Below are positions 44,301-52,998 of a stretch of DNA of 64,000 bases, one piece after another. Position numbers and translations under genes: made by a program. Under the pieces are notes generated by a model. The model had not been told where the DNA came from. It searched no databases and saw only the letters and a list, made by a program, of their open reading frames with translations. This stretch comes from Rhizoclosmatium globosum (lineage: Eukaryota > Chytridiomycota > Chytridiomycetes > Chytridiales > Chytriomycetaceae), in the NCBI GenBank assembly GCA_002104985.1, contig MCGO01000019.1, forward strand, positions 372,001 to 436,000. The letters are read 5' to 3'. How positions within the stretch are numbered: position 1 is the first letter of the stretch; each line of letters starts with the position of its first letter.

Positions 44301-47300
44301 GAACTCCAGCAGAAACTCCAGCGACAGCAACACCGCCTAGCCAAGTGGATGTTAATGTTGTAGACGGCGATTCAGAATCAGAAGAAGAGGACACACCTGC
44401 AACTCCAACACCTGCACCTCGACGTACATTGCGCTCAAACACAACTATGCCGGCATTCAGTAAGATACTGGGCAATGACGGATTTGAAGATTCAGCAAAC
44501 GTTGCCGCTGCGTCAGGTGTGTGTTCGCCGTCTTCGCCGCCTGCAAAATCCGTTTCTAACGTTGCCGCTGCGTCAGGTGTGTGTTCGCCGTCTTCGCCGC
44601 CTGCAAAATCCGTTTCTAACGTTGCCGCTGCGTCAGGTGTGTGTTCGCCGTCTTCGCCGCCTGCAAAATCCGTTTCTAACGTTGCCGCTGCGTCAGGTGT
44701 GTGTTCGCCGTCTTCGCCGCCTGCAAAATCCGTTTCTAACGTTGCCGCTGCGTCAGGTGTGTGTTCGCCGTCTTCGCCGCCTGCAAAATCCGTTTCTAAC
44801 GTTGCCGCTGCGTCAGGTGTGTGTTCGCCGTCTTCGCCGCCTGCAAAATCCGTTTCTAACGTTGCCGCTGCGTCAGGTGTGTGTTCGCCGTCTTCGCCGC
44901 CTGCAAAATCCGTTTCTAACGTTGCCGCTGCGTCAGGTGTGTGTTCGCCGTCTTCGCCGCCTGCAAAATCCGTTTCTAACGTTGCCGCTGCGTCAGGTGT
45001 GTGTTCGCCGTCTTCGCCGCCTGCAAAATCCGTTTCTAACGTTGCCGCTGCGTCAGGTGTGTGTTCGCCGTCTTCGCCGCCTGCAAAATCCGTTTCTAAC
45101 GTTGCCGCTGCGTCAGGTGTGTGTTCGCCGTCTTCGCCGCCTGCAAAATCCGTTTCTAACGTTGCCGCTGCGTCAGGTGTGTGTTCGCCGTCTTCGCCGC
45201 CTGCAAAATCCGTTTCTAACGTTGCCGCTGCGTCAGGTGTGTGTTCGCCGTCTTCGCCGCCTGCAAAATCCGTTTCTAACGTTGCCGCTGCGTCAGGTGT
45301 GTGTTCGCCGTCTTCGCCGCCTGCAAAATCCGTTTCTAACGTTGCCGCTGCGTCAGGTGTGTGTTCGCCGTCTTCGCCGCCTGCAAAATCCGTTTCTAAC
45401 GTTGCCGCTGCGTCAGGTGTGTGTTCGCCGTCTTCGCCGCCTGCAAAATCCGTTTCTAACGTTGCCGCTGCGTCAGGTGTGTGTTCGCCGTCTTCGCCGC
45501 CTGCAAAATCCGTTTCTAACGTTGCCGCTGCGTCAGGTGTGTGTTCGCCGTCTTCGCCGCCTGCAAAATCCGTTTCTAACGTTGCCGCTGCGTCAGGTGT
45601 GTGTTCGCCGTCTTCGCCGCCTGCAAAATCCGTTTCTAACGTTGCCGCTGCGTCAGGTGTGTGTTCGCCGTCTTCGCCGCCTGCAAAATCCGTTTCTAAC
45701 GTTGCCGCTGCGTCAGGTGTGTGTTCGCCGTCTTCGCCGCCTGCAAAATCCGTTTCTAACGTTGCCGCTGCGTCAGGTGTGTGTTCGCCGTCTTCGCCGC
45801 CTGCAAAATCCGTTTCTAACGTTGCCGCTGCGTCAGGTGTGTGTTCGCCGTCTTCGCCGCCTGCAAAATCCGTTTCTAACGTTGCCGCTGCGTCAGGTGT
45901 GTGTTCGCCGTCTTCGCCGCCTGCAAAATCCGTTTCTAACGTTGCCGCTGCGTCAGGTGTGTGTTCGCCGTCTTCGCCGCCTGCAAAATCCGTTTCTAAC
46001 GTTGCCGCTGCGTCAGGTGTGTGTTCGCCGTCTTCGCCGCCTGCAAAATCCGTTTCTAACGTTGCCGCTGCGTCAGGTGTGTGTTCGCCGTCTTCGCCGC
46101 CTGCAAAATCCGTTTCTAACGTTGCCGCTGCGTCAGGTGTGTGTTCGCCGTCTTCGCCGCCTGCAAAATCCGTTTCTAACGTTGCCGCTGCGTCAGGTGT
46201 GTGTTCGCCGTCTTCGCCGCCTGCAAAATCCGTTTCTAACGTTGCCGCTGCGTCAGGTGTGTGTTCGCCGTCTTCGCCGCCTGCAAAATCCGTTTCTAAC
46301 GTTGCCGCTGCGTCAGGTGTGTGTTCGCCGTCTTCGCCGCCTGCAAAATCCGTTTCTAACGTTGCCGCTGCGTCAGGTGTGTGTTCGCCGTCTTCGCCGC
46401 CTGCAAAATCCGTTTCTAACGTTGCCGCTGCGTCAGGTGTGTGTTCGCCGTCTTCGCCGCCTGCAAAATCCGTTTCTAACGTTGCCGCTGCGTCAGGTGT
46501 GTGTTCGCCGTCTTCGCCGCCTGCAAAATCCGTTTCTAACGTTGCCGCTGCGTCAGGTGTGTGTTCGCCGTCTTCGCCGCCTGCAAAATCCGTTTCTAAC
46601 GTTGCCGCTGCGTCAGGTGTGTGTTCGCCGTCTTCGCCGCCTGCAAAATCCGTTTCTAACGTTGCCGCTGCGTCAGGTGTGTGTTCGCCGTCTTCGCCGC
46701 CTGCAAAATCCGTTTCTAACGTTGCCGCTGCGTCAGGTGTGTGTTCGCCGTCTTCGCCGCCTGCAAAATCCGTTTCTAACGTTGCCGCTGCGTCAGGTGT
46801 GTGTTCGCCGTCTTCGCCGCCTGCAAAATCCGTTTCTAACGTTGCCGCTGCGTCAGGTGTGTGTTCGCCGTCTTCGCCGCCTGCAAAATCCGTTTCTAAC
46901 GTTGCCGCTGCGTCAGGTGTGTGTTCGCCGTCTTCGCCGCCTGCAAAATCCGTTTCTAACGTTGCCGCTGCGTCAGGTGTGTGTTCGCCGTCTTCGCCGC
47001 CTGCAAAATCCGTTTCTAACGTTGCCGCTGCGTCAGGTGTGTGTTCGCCGTCTTCGCCGCCTGCAAAATCCGTTTCTAACGTTGCCGCTGCGTCAGGTGT
47101 GTGTTCGCCGTCTTCGCCGCCTGCAAAATCCGTTTCTAACGTTGCCGCTGCGTCAGGTGTGTGTTCGCCGTCTTCGCCGCCTGCAAAATCCGTTTCTAAC
47201 GTTGCCGCTGCGTCAGGTGTGTGTTCGCCGTCTTCGCCGCCTGCAAAATCCGTTTCTAACGTTGCCGCTGCGTCAGGTGTGTGTTCGCCGTCTTCGCCGC

Positions 47301-50300
47301 CTGCAAAATCCGTTTCTAACGTTGCCGCTGCGTCAGGTGTGTGTTCGCCGTCTTCGCCGCCTGCAAAATCCGTTTCTAACGTTGCCGCTGCGTCAGGTGT
47401 GTGTTCGCCGTCTTCGCCGCCTGCAAAATCCGTTTCTAACGTTGCCGCTGCGTCAGGTGTGTGTTCGCCGTCTTCGCCGCCTGCAAAATCCGTTTCTAAC
47501 GTTGCCGCTGCGTCAGGTGTGTGTTCGCCGTCTTCGCCGCCTGCAAAATCCGTTTCTAACGTTGCCGCTGCGTCAGGTGTGTGTTCGCCGTCTTCGCCGC
47601 CTGCAAAATCCGTTTCTAACGTTGCCGCTGCGTCAGGTGTGTGTTCGCCGTCTTCGCCGCCTGCAAAATCCGTTTCTAACGTTGCCGCTGCGTCAGGTGT
47701 GTGTTCGCCGTCTTCGCCGCCTGCAAAATCCGTTTCTAACGTTGCCGCTGCGTCAGGTGTGTGTTCGCCGTCTTCGCCGCCTGCAAAATCCGTTTCTAAC
47801 GTTGCCGCTGCGTCAGGTGTGTGTTCGCCGTCTTCGCCGCCTGCAAAATCCGTTTCTAACGTTGCCGCTGCGTCAGGTGTGTGTTCGCCGTCTTCGCCGC
47901 CTGCAAAATCCGTTTCTAACGTTGCCGCTGCGTCAGGTGTGTGTTCGCCGTCTTCGCCGCCTGCAAAATCCGTTTCTAACGTTGCCGCTGCGTCAGGTGT
48001 GTGTTCGCCGTCTTCGCCGCCTGCAAAATCCGTTTCTAACGTTGCCGCTGCGTCAGGTGTGTGTTCGCCGTCTTCGCCGCCTGCAAAATCCGTTTCTAAC
48101 GTTGCCGCTGCGTCAGGTGTGTGTTCGCCGTCTTCGCCGCCTGCAAAATCCGTTTCTAACGTTGCCGCTGCGTCAGGTGTGTGTTCGCCGTCTTCGCCGC
48201 CTGCAAAATCCGTTTCTAACGTTGCCGCTGCGTCAGGTGTGTGTTCGCCGTCTTCGCCGCCTGCAAAATCCGTTTCTAACGTTGCCGCTGCGTCAGGTGT
48301 GTGTTCGCCGTCTTCGCCGCCTGCAAAATCCGTTTCTAACGTTGCCGCTGCGTCAGGTGTGTGTTCGCCGTCTTCGCCGCCTGCAAAATCCGTTTCTAAC
48401 GTTGCCGCTGCGTCAGGTGTGTGTTCGCCGTCTTCGCCGCCTGCAAAATCCGTTTCTAACGTTGCCGCTGCGTCAGGTGTGTGTTCGCCGTCTTCGCCGC
48501 CTGCAAAATCCGTTTCTAACGTTGCCGCTGCGTCAGGTGTGTGTTCGCCGTCTTCGCCGCCTGCAAAATCCGTTTCTAACGTTGCCGCTGCGTCAGGTGT
48601 GTGTTCGCCGTCTTCGCCGCCTGCAAAATCCGTTTCTAACGTTGCCGCTGCGTCAGGTGTGTGTTCGCCGTCTTCGCCGCCTGCAAAATCCGTTTCTAAC
48701 GTTGCCGCTGCGTCAGGTGTGTGTTCGCCGTCTTCGCCGCCTGCAAAATCCGTTTCTAACGTTGCCGCTGCGTCAGGTGTGTGTTCGCCGTCTTCGCCGC
48801 CTGCAAAATCCGTTTCTAACGTTGCCGCTGCGTCAGGTGTGTGTTCGCCGTCTTCGCCGCCTGCAAAATCCGTTTCTAACGTTGCCGCTGCGTCAGGTGT
48901 GTGTTCGCCGTCTTCGCCGCCTGCAAAATCCGTTTCTAACGTTGCCGCTGCGTCAGGTGTGTGTTCGCCGTCTTCGCCGCCTGCAAAATCCGTTTCTAAC
49001 GTTGCCGCTGCGTCAGGTGTGTGTTCGCCGTCTTCGCCGCCTGCAAAATCCGTTTCTAACGTTGCCGCTGCGTCAGGTGTGTGTTCGCCGTCTTCGCCGC
49101 CTGCAAAATCCGTTTCTAACGTTGCCGCTGCGTCAGGTGTGTGTTCGCCGTCTTCGCCGCCTGCAAAATCCGTTTCTAACGTTGCCGCTGCGTCAGGTGT
49201 GTGTTCGCCGTCTTCGCCGCCTGCAAAATCCGCCGCGCTCGCTGCGCTCGCGCGAACCCCCGCAGCCTTTCAAGACCCTTACCAAGAAATCTGCATGGAA
49301 ACACTGTCTTCACCAAAGTCCAACAAGGATCGTCGCTCACGTCACTACAACAAATCAACCCCATCATATGCTTCGTCTCCTCCTGTTGTACCAAAGCATG
49401 ATGCTAAGGATAAAAGTTTTATTCCACTACAAGGTCTGGCAGCATTCTGTGGTTCCCAGAATACATTTGAAGCATTTGCTGGGCTGTCAGAAGGAGTAGC
49501 TGGATTTGCCTCATGTGCCACTGCGTTATTACTTCAAGAAGAAGACTTTGATGAAGTAGAACTTGATGAAGTTCGTTTTCTGACAGGTGTGGGTCAAAGA
49601 TATGGACTAGCACTATCAGTTCTTGATGGGCCATCAATCCAAGCTGGGCTTAAAGATGAGAAATGGAGAGCTGCTATAGAGAAAGAACTCTCGCAATTTT
49701 GGGGCCTTAAGGTCTGGAAACTGGTTTGGCTTCCCCCAGGTGCACGCACTCTGGGAACTATTTGGGTCCTCAAAATCAAGAAGAATGATATTACTGGAGA
49801 AACCCAATATAAAGCCCGCCTGTGTATGGATGGCAGGAGACAAGTAGAAGGTGTGGACTTCAGCCAAACATATTCAGGTACCCCACACATGAACTCCCTG
49901 AAGATTCTCACTCGAATAGTCACTGAGCGTGGAATGGTTACTCGTCAGTGCGATGCAAAAGGTGCACATTTAACTACGGATCGGGACAGGGTCATGTATG
50001 TTAAAGTCCCACAGGGAATGGAAGTGGCTCCAGAAGACCGAGGTAAAGTTCTCGAGTTGCTACGGACCATGTATGGTCAAAGACAAGCTCCACTCATGTG
50101 GGAACGAAACCGAGATCGAGCTCTGGAATCAATAGGAATGACTCGGAATCCACATGAGCCGTTAGTCTTCAAGAAGGAAATCATCAAGGAAGGCAGGACT
50201 CATTTTATCTATGTGCTCACATGGGCAGATGATTTCTTCTTTGCAGCAGACAAGGATGTTGAGAAGGAATTGGACTTGTTGATAGTGGAGTTGGGAAAAC

Positions 50301-51211
50301 ACTTTGAACTCACTGTTAAGCCATGTGTAGACCAATTCATCAGCATAGTATTTCAATTCAAAGATGGAGCTTCATCAATGAGTCAAACTGCGTATCTTGA
50401 GGGAATCTTATCAGAATTCTTGGAGAATCAATCGGGAAAACGCCGTACAGCTTGGCGTCAGACAGACGACTCCAAATTTGACGCAACAGACGATCCGTCT
50501 GCCTTAGATACTGAGTTCCTCACAGGAAAGAACTATTATCGACTTGTTGGCCTGCTACAATATCTCACAATCACCAGGCCCACAATTCAGCAAGCTGTAG
50601 GTAAACTTGCACGACACACAACCAAAACGCGTCGAATTCACTGGGAACGAGCTCAAGAACTGCTGGAATACTTGAATGGCACCCGAAACTATGGACTTAT
50701 CTACCGTCGTTCAGAAAGCCCAGCGGAGTTTCTACTAGAAGGATTTGGGGATGCTGATTGGGCAGGCGATGCTGCAACAAGACGATCCACCACAGGGGCT
50801 GTGGTTCGAATAGGAAAATCAGCAGTACTGAGCTTCAGCAAACGTCAACCCATTGTTGCAGACTCAACTGTATCAGCAGAAGTTATTGCTGCATGTTCTG
50901 TGGCAAAAGAACTAGTGTGGGTTCGCAACATGCTCACATGGTTTGGATACCCACAAGACGGTCCCACTCGACTTTGGTGTGATAATCAGGGCACAGTCTT
51001 CAATTTGGAGGAAGGAGCACAACGCCATAAAACCAAACACATGGATGTAAAGTATATGTTCCTCCGAGACCTGGTTAGACAACATTTGATCACAGTTGGA
51101 CATATGCCAGACACAAAAATGCTGGCTGACATTCTGACTAAAGGACTGGGCTGGATCAAGTTTGAGTTCTGCCGAGACGCATTTGGGGAATTTGACGTAT
51201 CAACCCTATAA
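41351..51211 (+). CDS. Copia Gag-Pol polyprotein with RRM and giant tandem repeat
   Basis: A single 3286-codon frame. Residues 1-300: helical Gag. About 325-405: an RNA-recognition motif with RNP2-like VFVRNL and RNP1-like LGLGWVTF; no CCHC knuckle is present. About 440-540: protease, with DSAATG at residue 445 where DSGAT is usual, and HNLLSVWDI at its end. Integrase: WHNRTH and CPCEAC (zinc domain), then MDLM, LDKGGE and a Glu near 759 (DDE core). Residues 1050-2627: 79 copies of a 20-residue unit. From about 2770: reverse transcriptase with QCDAKGA and WADD. From about 3130: RNase H with GDADWAG, SAEV and DNQ. Without the array the length is about 1710, still long for copia. Confidence 0.95.
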   Translation: MSTRTNTVPAGKLSRANAATHFHKFLQTASFALNALEPGKGMVRPNHLNAKGMDRFTTDFPAPTAAEFPATRIAAVAAVVAVGAPGDANYQPALPSIPAREDWKDLNTQTMIHNQYNDILRGGLVKFLDDDLAKYFVVNPANPQTPHQQWTTFLREIDHHTTSSIDTRKALMDRPKQLSHESALQYMERLAQVQYELSLDGFPAAADINVTQTRWGERARLGLHPDSAVDLVDSFRRNVDNAGVAAPRNTIVEMVDFLAARSAFLKQLAAQRGDDDTRQVGSALQANTSSQSTVQPLSQHHHVTSGQRSGGRGQRDRDARDRDPNEVFVRNLPPGISEEAVKNAMSRFGPTGRVSLGQGKTLGLGWVTFSTAAGAAAAIACKTMAIGRLDQQGKPLPLVMVKSVAQPGRNTGGSNLGGAFVVIEINNDIDAYSLVSTKTITVNVDSAATGSLGNDPMFDVSSRSATVYGGISGAKIVGPGREGVISGTTAISEIYTTPPIEYIPAANHNLLSVWDITTKNKFDVLFGHNDMSVNIGHFPANKSRTVVAKGVGDKGLFPLVIKSPVNPTNNLGLAAAKKPKPQIFSTQNHIWHNRTHIGDGQLERTFRLKAVDGLDLDAEVLVNGSCPCEACILGKLPRLPHSRSKGAQYVPDDLLAVVTMDLMVFSNVSLGGSKYWISFTVPNALGYRFGFGVDSKGKAAKHLQWSWKWLERTTGQKVKSWFLDKGGENHPQWFLDMCEENGVSFINTGTAEPESLGMEEGWHGIAMGRHRALQIRANAPTNLWVDGMNNQCQIYNSFLHSDHTITPHQALFGKKPTVRDLKTMFQTMYIRVLPKNYIDGKVSPRAVRGRYIGHSNYPWQPRREHPGYRCLTVDNDATSIMVGRDVYFREDHFHPGTHEPLSAPIRSLSWSDFRDDTGFPHDPETIQDNLERRRSWGVLTNDETSESVVINEVERDVSSTATQPHAILSPTPSLDQPSTPSDYGTPAETPATATPPSQVDVNVVDGDSESEEEDTPATPTPAPRRTLRSNTTMPAFSKILGNDGFEDSANVAAASGVCSPSSPPAKSVSNVAAASGVCSPSSPPAKSVSNVAAASGVCSPSSPPAKSVSNVAAASGVCSPSSPPAKSVSNVAAASGVCSPSSPPAKSVSNVAAASGVCSPSSPPAKSVSNVAAASGVCSPSSPPAKSVSNVAAASGVCSPSSPPAKSVSNVAAASGVCSPSSPPAKSVSNVAAASGVCSPSSPPAKSVSNVAAASGVCSPSSPPAKSVSNVAAASGVCSPSSPPAKSVSNVAAASGVCSPSSPPAKSVSNVAAASGVCSPSSPPAKSVSNVAAASGVCSPSSPPAKSVSNVAAASGVCSPSSPPAKSVSNVAAASGVCSPSSPPAKSVSNVAAASGVCSPSSPPAKSVSNVAAASGVCSPSSPPAKSVSNVAAASGVCSPSSPPAKSVSNVAAASGVCSPSSPPAKSVSNVAAASGVCSPSSPPAKSVSNVAAASGVCSPSSPPAKSVSNVAAASGVCSPSSPPAKSVSNVAAASGVCSPSSPPAKSVSNVAAASGVCSPSSPPAKSVSNVAAASGVCSPSSPPAKSVSNVAAASGVCSPSSPPAKSVSNVAAASGVCSPSSPPAKSVSNVAAASGVCSPSSPPAKSVSNVAAASGVCSPSSPPAKSVSNVAAASGVCSPSSPPAKSVSNVAAASGVCSPSSPPAKSVSNVAAASGVCSPSSPPAKSVSNVAAASGVCSPSSPPAKSVSNVAAASGVCSPSSPPAKSVSNVAAASGVCSPSSPPAKSVSNVAAASGVCSPSSPPAKSVSNVAAASGVCSPSSPPAKSVSNVAAASGVCSPSSPPAKSVSNVAAASGVCSPSSPPAKSVSNVAAASGVCSPSSPPAKSVSNVAAASGVCSPSSPPAKSVSNVAAASGVCSPSSPPAKSVSNVAAASGVCSPSSPPAKSVSNVAAASGVCSPSSPPAKSVSNVAAASGVCSPSSPPAKSVSNVAAASGVCSPSSPPAKSVSNVAAASGVCSPSSPPAKSVSNVAAASGVCSPSSPPAKSVSNVAAASGVCSPSSPPAKSVSNVAAASGVCSPSSPPAKSVSNVAAASGVCSPSSPPAKSVSNVAAASGVCSPSSPPAKSVSNVAAASGVCSPSSPPAKSVSNVAAASGVCSPSSPPAKSVSNVAAASGVCSPSSPPAKSVSNVAAASGVCSPSSPPAKSVSNVAAASGVCSPSSPPAKSVSNVAAASGVCSPSSPPAKSVSNVAAASGVCSPSSPPAKSVSNVAAASGVCSPSSPPAKSVSNVAAASGVCSPSSPPAKSVSNVAAASGVCSPSSPPAKSVSNVAAASGVCSPSSPPAKSVSNVAAASGVCSPSSPPAKSVSNVAAASGVCSPSSPPAKSVSNVAAASGVCSPSSPPAKSVSNVAAASGVCSPSSPPAKSVSNVAAASGVCSPSSPPAKSVSNVAAASGVCSPSSPPAKSVSNVAAASGVCSPSSPPAKSVSNVAAASGVCSPSSPPAKSVSNVAAASGVCSPSSPPAKSVSNVAAASGVCSPSSPPAKSVSNVAAASGVCSPSSPPAKSVSNVAAASGVCSPSSPPAKSVSNVAAASGVCSPSSPPAKSVSNVAAASGVCSPSSPPAKSAALAALARTPAAFQDPYQEICMETLSSPKSNKDRRSRHYNKSTPSYASSPPVVPKHDAKDKSFIPLQGLAAFCGSQNTFEAFAGLSEGVAGFASCATALLLQEEDFDEVELDEVRFLTGVGQRYGLALSVLDGPSIQAGLKDEKWRAAIEKELSQFWGLKVWKLVWLPPGARTLGTIWVLKIKKNDITGETQYKARLCMDGRRQVEGVDFSQTYSGTPHMNSLKILTRIVTERGMVTRQCDAKGAHLTTDRDRVMYVKVPQGMEVAPEDRGKVLELLRTMYGQRQAPLMWERNRDRALESIGMTRNPHEPLVFKKEIIKEGRTHFIYVLTWADDFFFAADKDVEKELDLLIVELGKHFELTVKPCVDQFISIVFQFKDGASSMSQTAYLEGILSEFLENQSGKRRTAWRQTDDSKFDATDDPSALDTEFLTGKNYYRLVGLLQYLTITRPTIQQAVGKLARHTTKTRRIHWERAQELLEYLNGTRNYGLIYRRSESPAEFLLEGFGDADWAGDAATRRSTTGAVVRIGKSAVLSFSKRQPIVADSTVSAEVIAACSVAKELVWVRNMLTWFGYPQDGPTRLWCDNQGTVFNLEEGAQRHKTKHMDVKYMFLRDLVRQHLITVGHMPDTKMLADILTKGLGWIKFEFCRDAFGEFDVSTL
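44498..49232 (+). repeat. Tandem array: 78 full plus one partial 60-bp unit
   Basis: The unit AACGTTGCCGCTGCGTCAGG plus 40 further bases repeats with period exactly 60 from 44498. The last unit is cut at 49232 after AAATCCG. By eye every unit is identical. Because 60 is a multiple of three, the host frame stays open and encodes a 20-residue Ala/Ser/Pro/Val unit with one Cys (NVAAASGVCSPSSPPAKSVS). The copy number comes from counting lines of the given sequence. Confidence 0.97.
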
Positions 51212-51225
51212 GGTCTTGGGGGGTG

Positions 51226-51766
51226 TGTGAGATATACTGCTTATCTTCTACAATTCCTTTCCGGGTTATCTTTCTTCTCTCTAGTTTCCAGTCCACTCAG
51301 TGTCTCACAGTCCACTTGGTGCCTCCCACTATTTTTACACCAAGTGAAAGTCCATTTAATCACTCCATTTAATCATTCCTTAAATCTCTCCCTTTCCCTT
51401 GAGTGTATAAGAAGCAAGGGACTCCCCTCTTGATACTGGTATCTACCAGTTTGTCATTTGGGTTCTCGTCGCCTTGCCGCATCTGTTGCTTACCTTATTG
51501 CAACAACACTCAGGGTAATTCTCTTTTGTTTGTAAATGATTCTCTTATTATCGAAGTTCTAAATATAATCGATCTACCAGTTTGTCATTTGGGTTCTCGT
51601 CGCCTTGCCGCATCTGTTGCTTACCTTATTGCAACAACACTCAGGTTTGTCATTTGGGTTCTCGTCGCCTTGCCGCATCTGTTGCTTACCTTATTGCAAC
51701 AACACTCAGGCCACGAACCAAATTACAAGCATTACTATTACGAGCTTCGTCTCCGAGGTTCTCATT
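51226..51766 (+). repeat. 3' LTR (541 bp)
   Basis: Same length and, by reading, the same sequence as 40723-41263, including the triplicated 65-bp segment. Preceded by the G-rich tract at 51211-51224. Confidence 0.92.
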
Positions 51767-51771
51767 CACCA
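51767..51771. repeat. Target-site duplication, right copy
   Basis: CACCA, matching 40718-40722. Host coding sequence resumes here. Confidence 0.9.
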
Positions 51772-52606
51772 CTACCGCGTCCACCAATCAAACAAGAGAG
51801 AGCAACAGCCTGGAGAACTGGGGCAATGAAAGATGGCATCCAAGACCAGATACCCATTCCAATGAACGCGATCCAGAAGAACTGGAAACGGGACATCTTG
51901 TAACGGTTTCCAACAACCTCTCCAGACTCAACCTTGTGGAACGAAGTGAACAAAGCAATAGTGGACATGGTAGATGGCCACCACATGGCAGTTGGTCGGA
52001 CCAAGAAACGACGGGTAAGACCAGAAAGTCCGTAACCCAAGAACTGAGTAACCAAGACGAAACCAAGGGATTGCATGAACGAGATATCGGTGTTACCCAT
52101 CAAAGTTGGCATGATCTGGGCGACGACGTTGTCGATACCGTAAGGCACACCTCCACAAGAAGCCATGATGTAGATACAGACGTGTTCCTTCAACGAGAAT
52201 GGTCCTGGGTTCAACACTGGGATGGACTTTGGCAAGACGGCAGCTAAGAAAAGACCCATTGGGTATGAGAGGATCAAGGCAATGTTGGCTCCGACAGAGA
52301 ACGCAGCAGTACGGAAGGAGAGAGCGGTGTTGGCGAAGGAAAGGAGAACAACCCAGAGAGTTCCGAGCAAGACAGAGCGGAAAGTGAAGGCTGGAGTAGA
52401 TGGGTCATCGGTCTGTGGAACGATGAAATCGCTGGATAGATAGTTGAGTACGAGGTTGGCAGTGGCGGTGGCGGGAATACTCACATTCTCTCCTCGACTT
52501 CCTTGATGTCATCGACCTCAACGTCGTCCTCCAATTCTGGGTGGGCGTGTTTGAGATCGTCAATCTGGTGCTCCTTCTCGGAGACGTATTGATCAGCGGT
52601 AGTCAT

Positions 52607-52998
52607 TTTGGTTGCTGATTGATGGAATGGTGTGGAAGGGAAGGCACTGCTTCTTATGGAATTGAAAGGTGGCGTACAGAGATGAGGGTGGCACACGAAA
52701 AATGCATTTCAATTTGCTCAATAGAACCAATTGATTAAATACAATGAAAATTTTCAGCCTGCACGCCTCTTTTTTGATGGGAGATGGAGATACCTCCGCC
52801 ACCAGACACCACCTGCACATCTTGGGCCATCTTGGGCCGCCCTCCTGGCTCATACTATGAATAATGTTTCCTAACAAAATCATAATGCACCTGTAGAAAG
52901 GCTGAGTTGACGAGTTTAGGTGGCGAAGGCTCAACTGAAACGGCCTTCGTTGCAGTCTTCCCATCACCATTCCCAAGCCGACAAAAAAATCATAGCCA
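52607..52998. other. Divergent intergenic region
   Basis: Spacer between the OPT gene start and the zinc-finger gene on the other strand. No gene, RNA or repeat recognised. Should hold both promoters. Confidence 0.35.

Larger units (their letters stand above)
40723..51766 (+). mobile_element. Full-length Ty1/copia LTR retrotransposon
   Basis: An 11,044-bp element inserted antisense to its host OPT gene. Order: LTR, Gag with RRM, protease, integrase, tandem array, reverse transcriptase, RNase H, LTR. Integrase before reverse transcriptase defines the copia superfamily. LTRs are the same length and look identical, the coding frame is uninterrupted, and the flanking CACCA is perfect, so insertion is recent and the element may be active. 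A G-rich tract (CTTGGGGGG) just before the 3' LTR is a possible polypurine tract. The sequence after the 5' LTR (GATTAAGAGTCTCAAC) is the presumed primer site; I could not match it to a tRNA. Confidence 0.95.
39109..52606 (-). pseudogene. OPT-family oligopeptide transporter split by a copia element
   Basis: Proton-coupled importer of small peptides or peptide-like siderophores. Exons: 52606-52485, 52431-51767, then (past the element) 40722-40672 and 40624-39109. Typical OPT blocks: FRSVLLGTLW, EHVCIYIMASCGG, YNGIGIMGITFDWTYIG, YNMPWWA, PGQTVAVMAFKSWGTN and PQRFFGIGSLYEG. Removing the element and one CACCA copy restores the frame exactly (GGRGSG joins APGVLT). Three one-base shifts remain, each fixed by one extra base in a homopolymer: the G run 40357-40360, near 40057, and near 40003 (plus-strand positions). 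Codon use is strongly biased, as in a highly expressed gene, so inactivation is recent, or the shifts are sequence errors. Confidence 0.88.

Noticed and set aside
44498..49232. CRISPR-like array
   Set aside because: The units are directly abutting with no unique spacers, lie in a coding frame and in a eukaryotic retroelement.
44475..49499. A second long open frame (+1) across the tandem array, over 1600 codons
   Set aside because: It is open only because the 60-bp unit is a multiple of three and lacks a stop in that phase. It has no homology outside the array and the other frame carries the conserved polyprotein.
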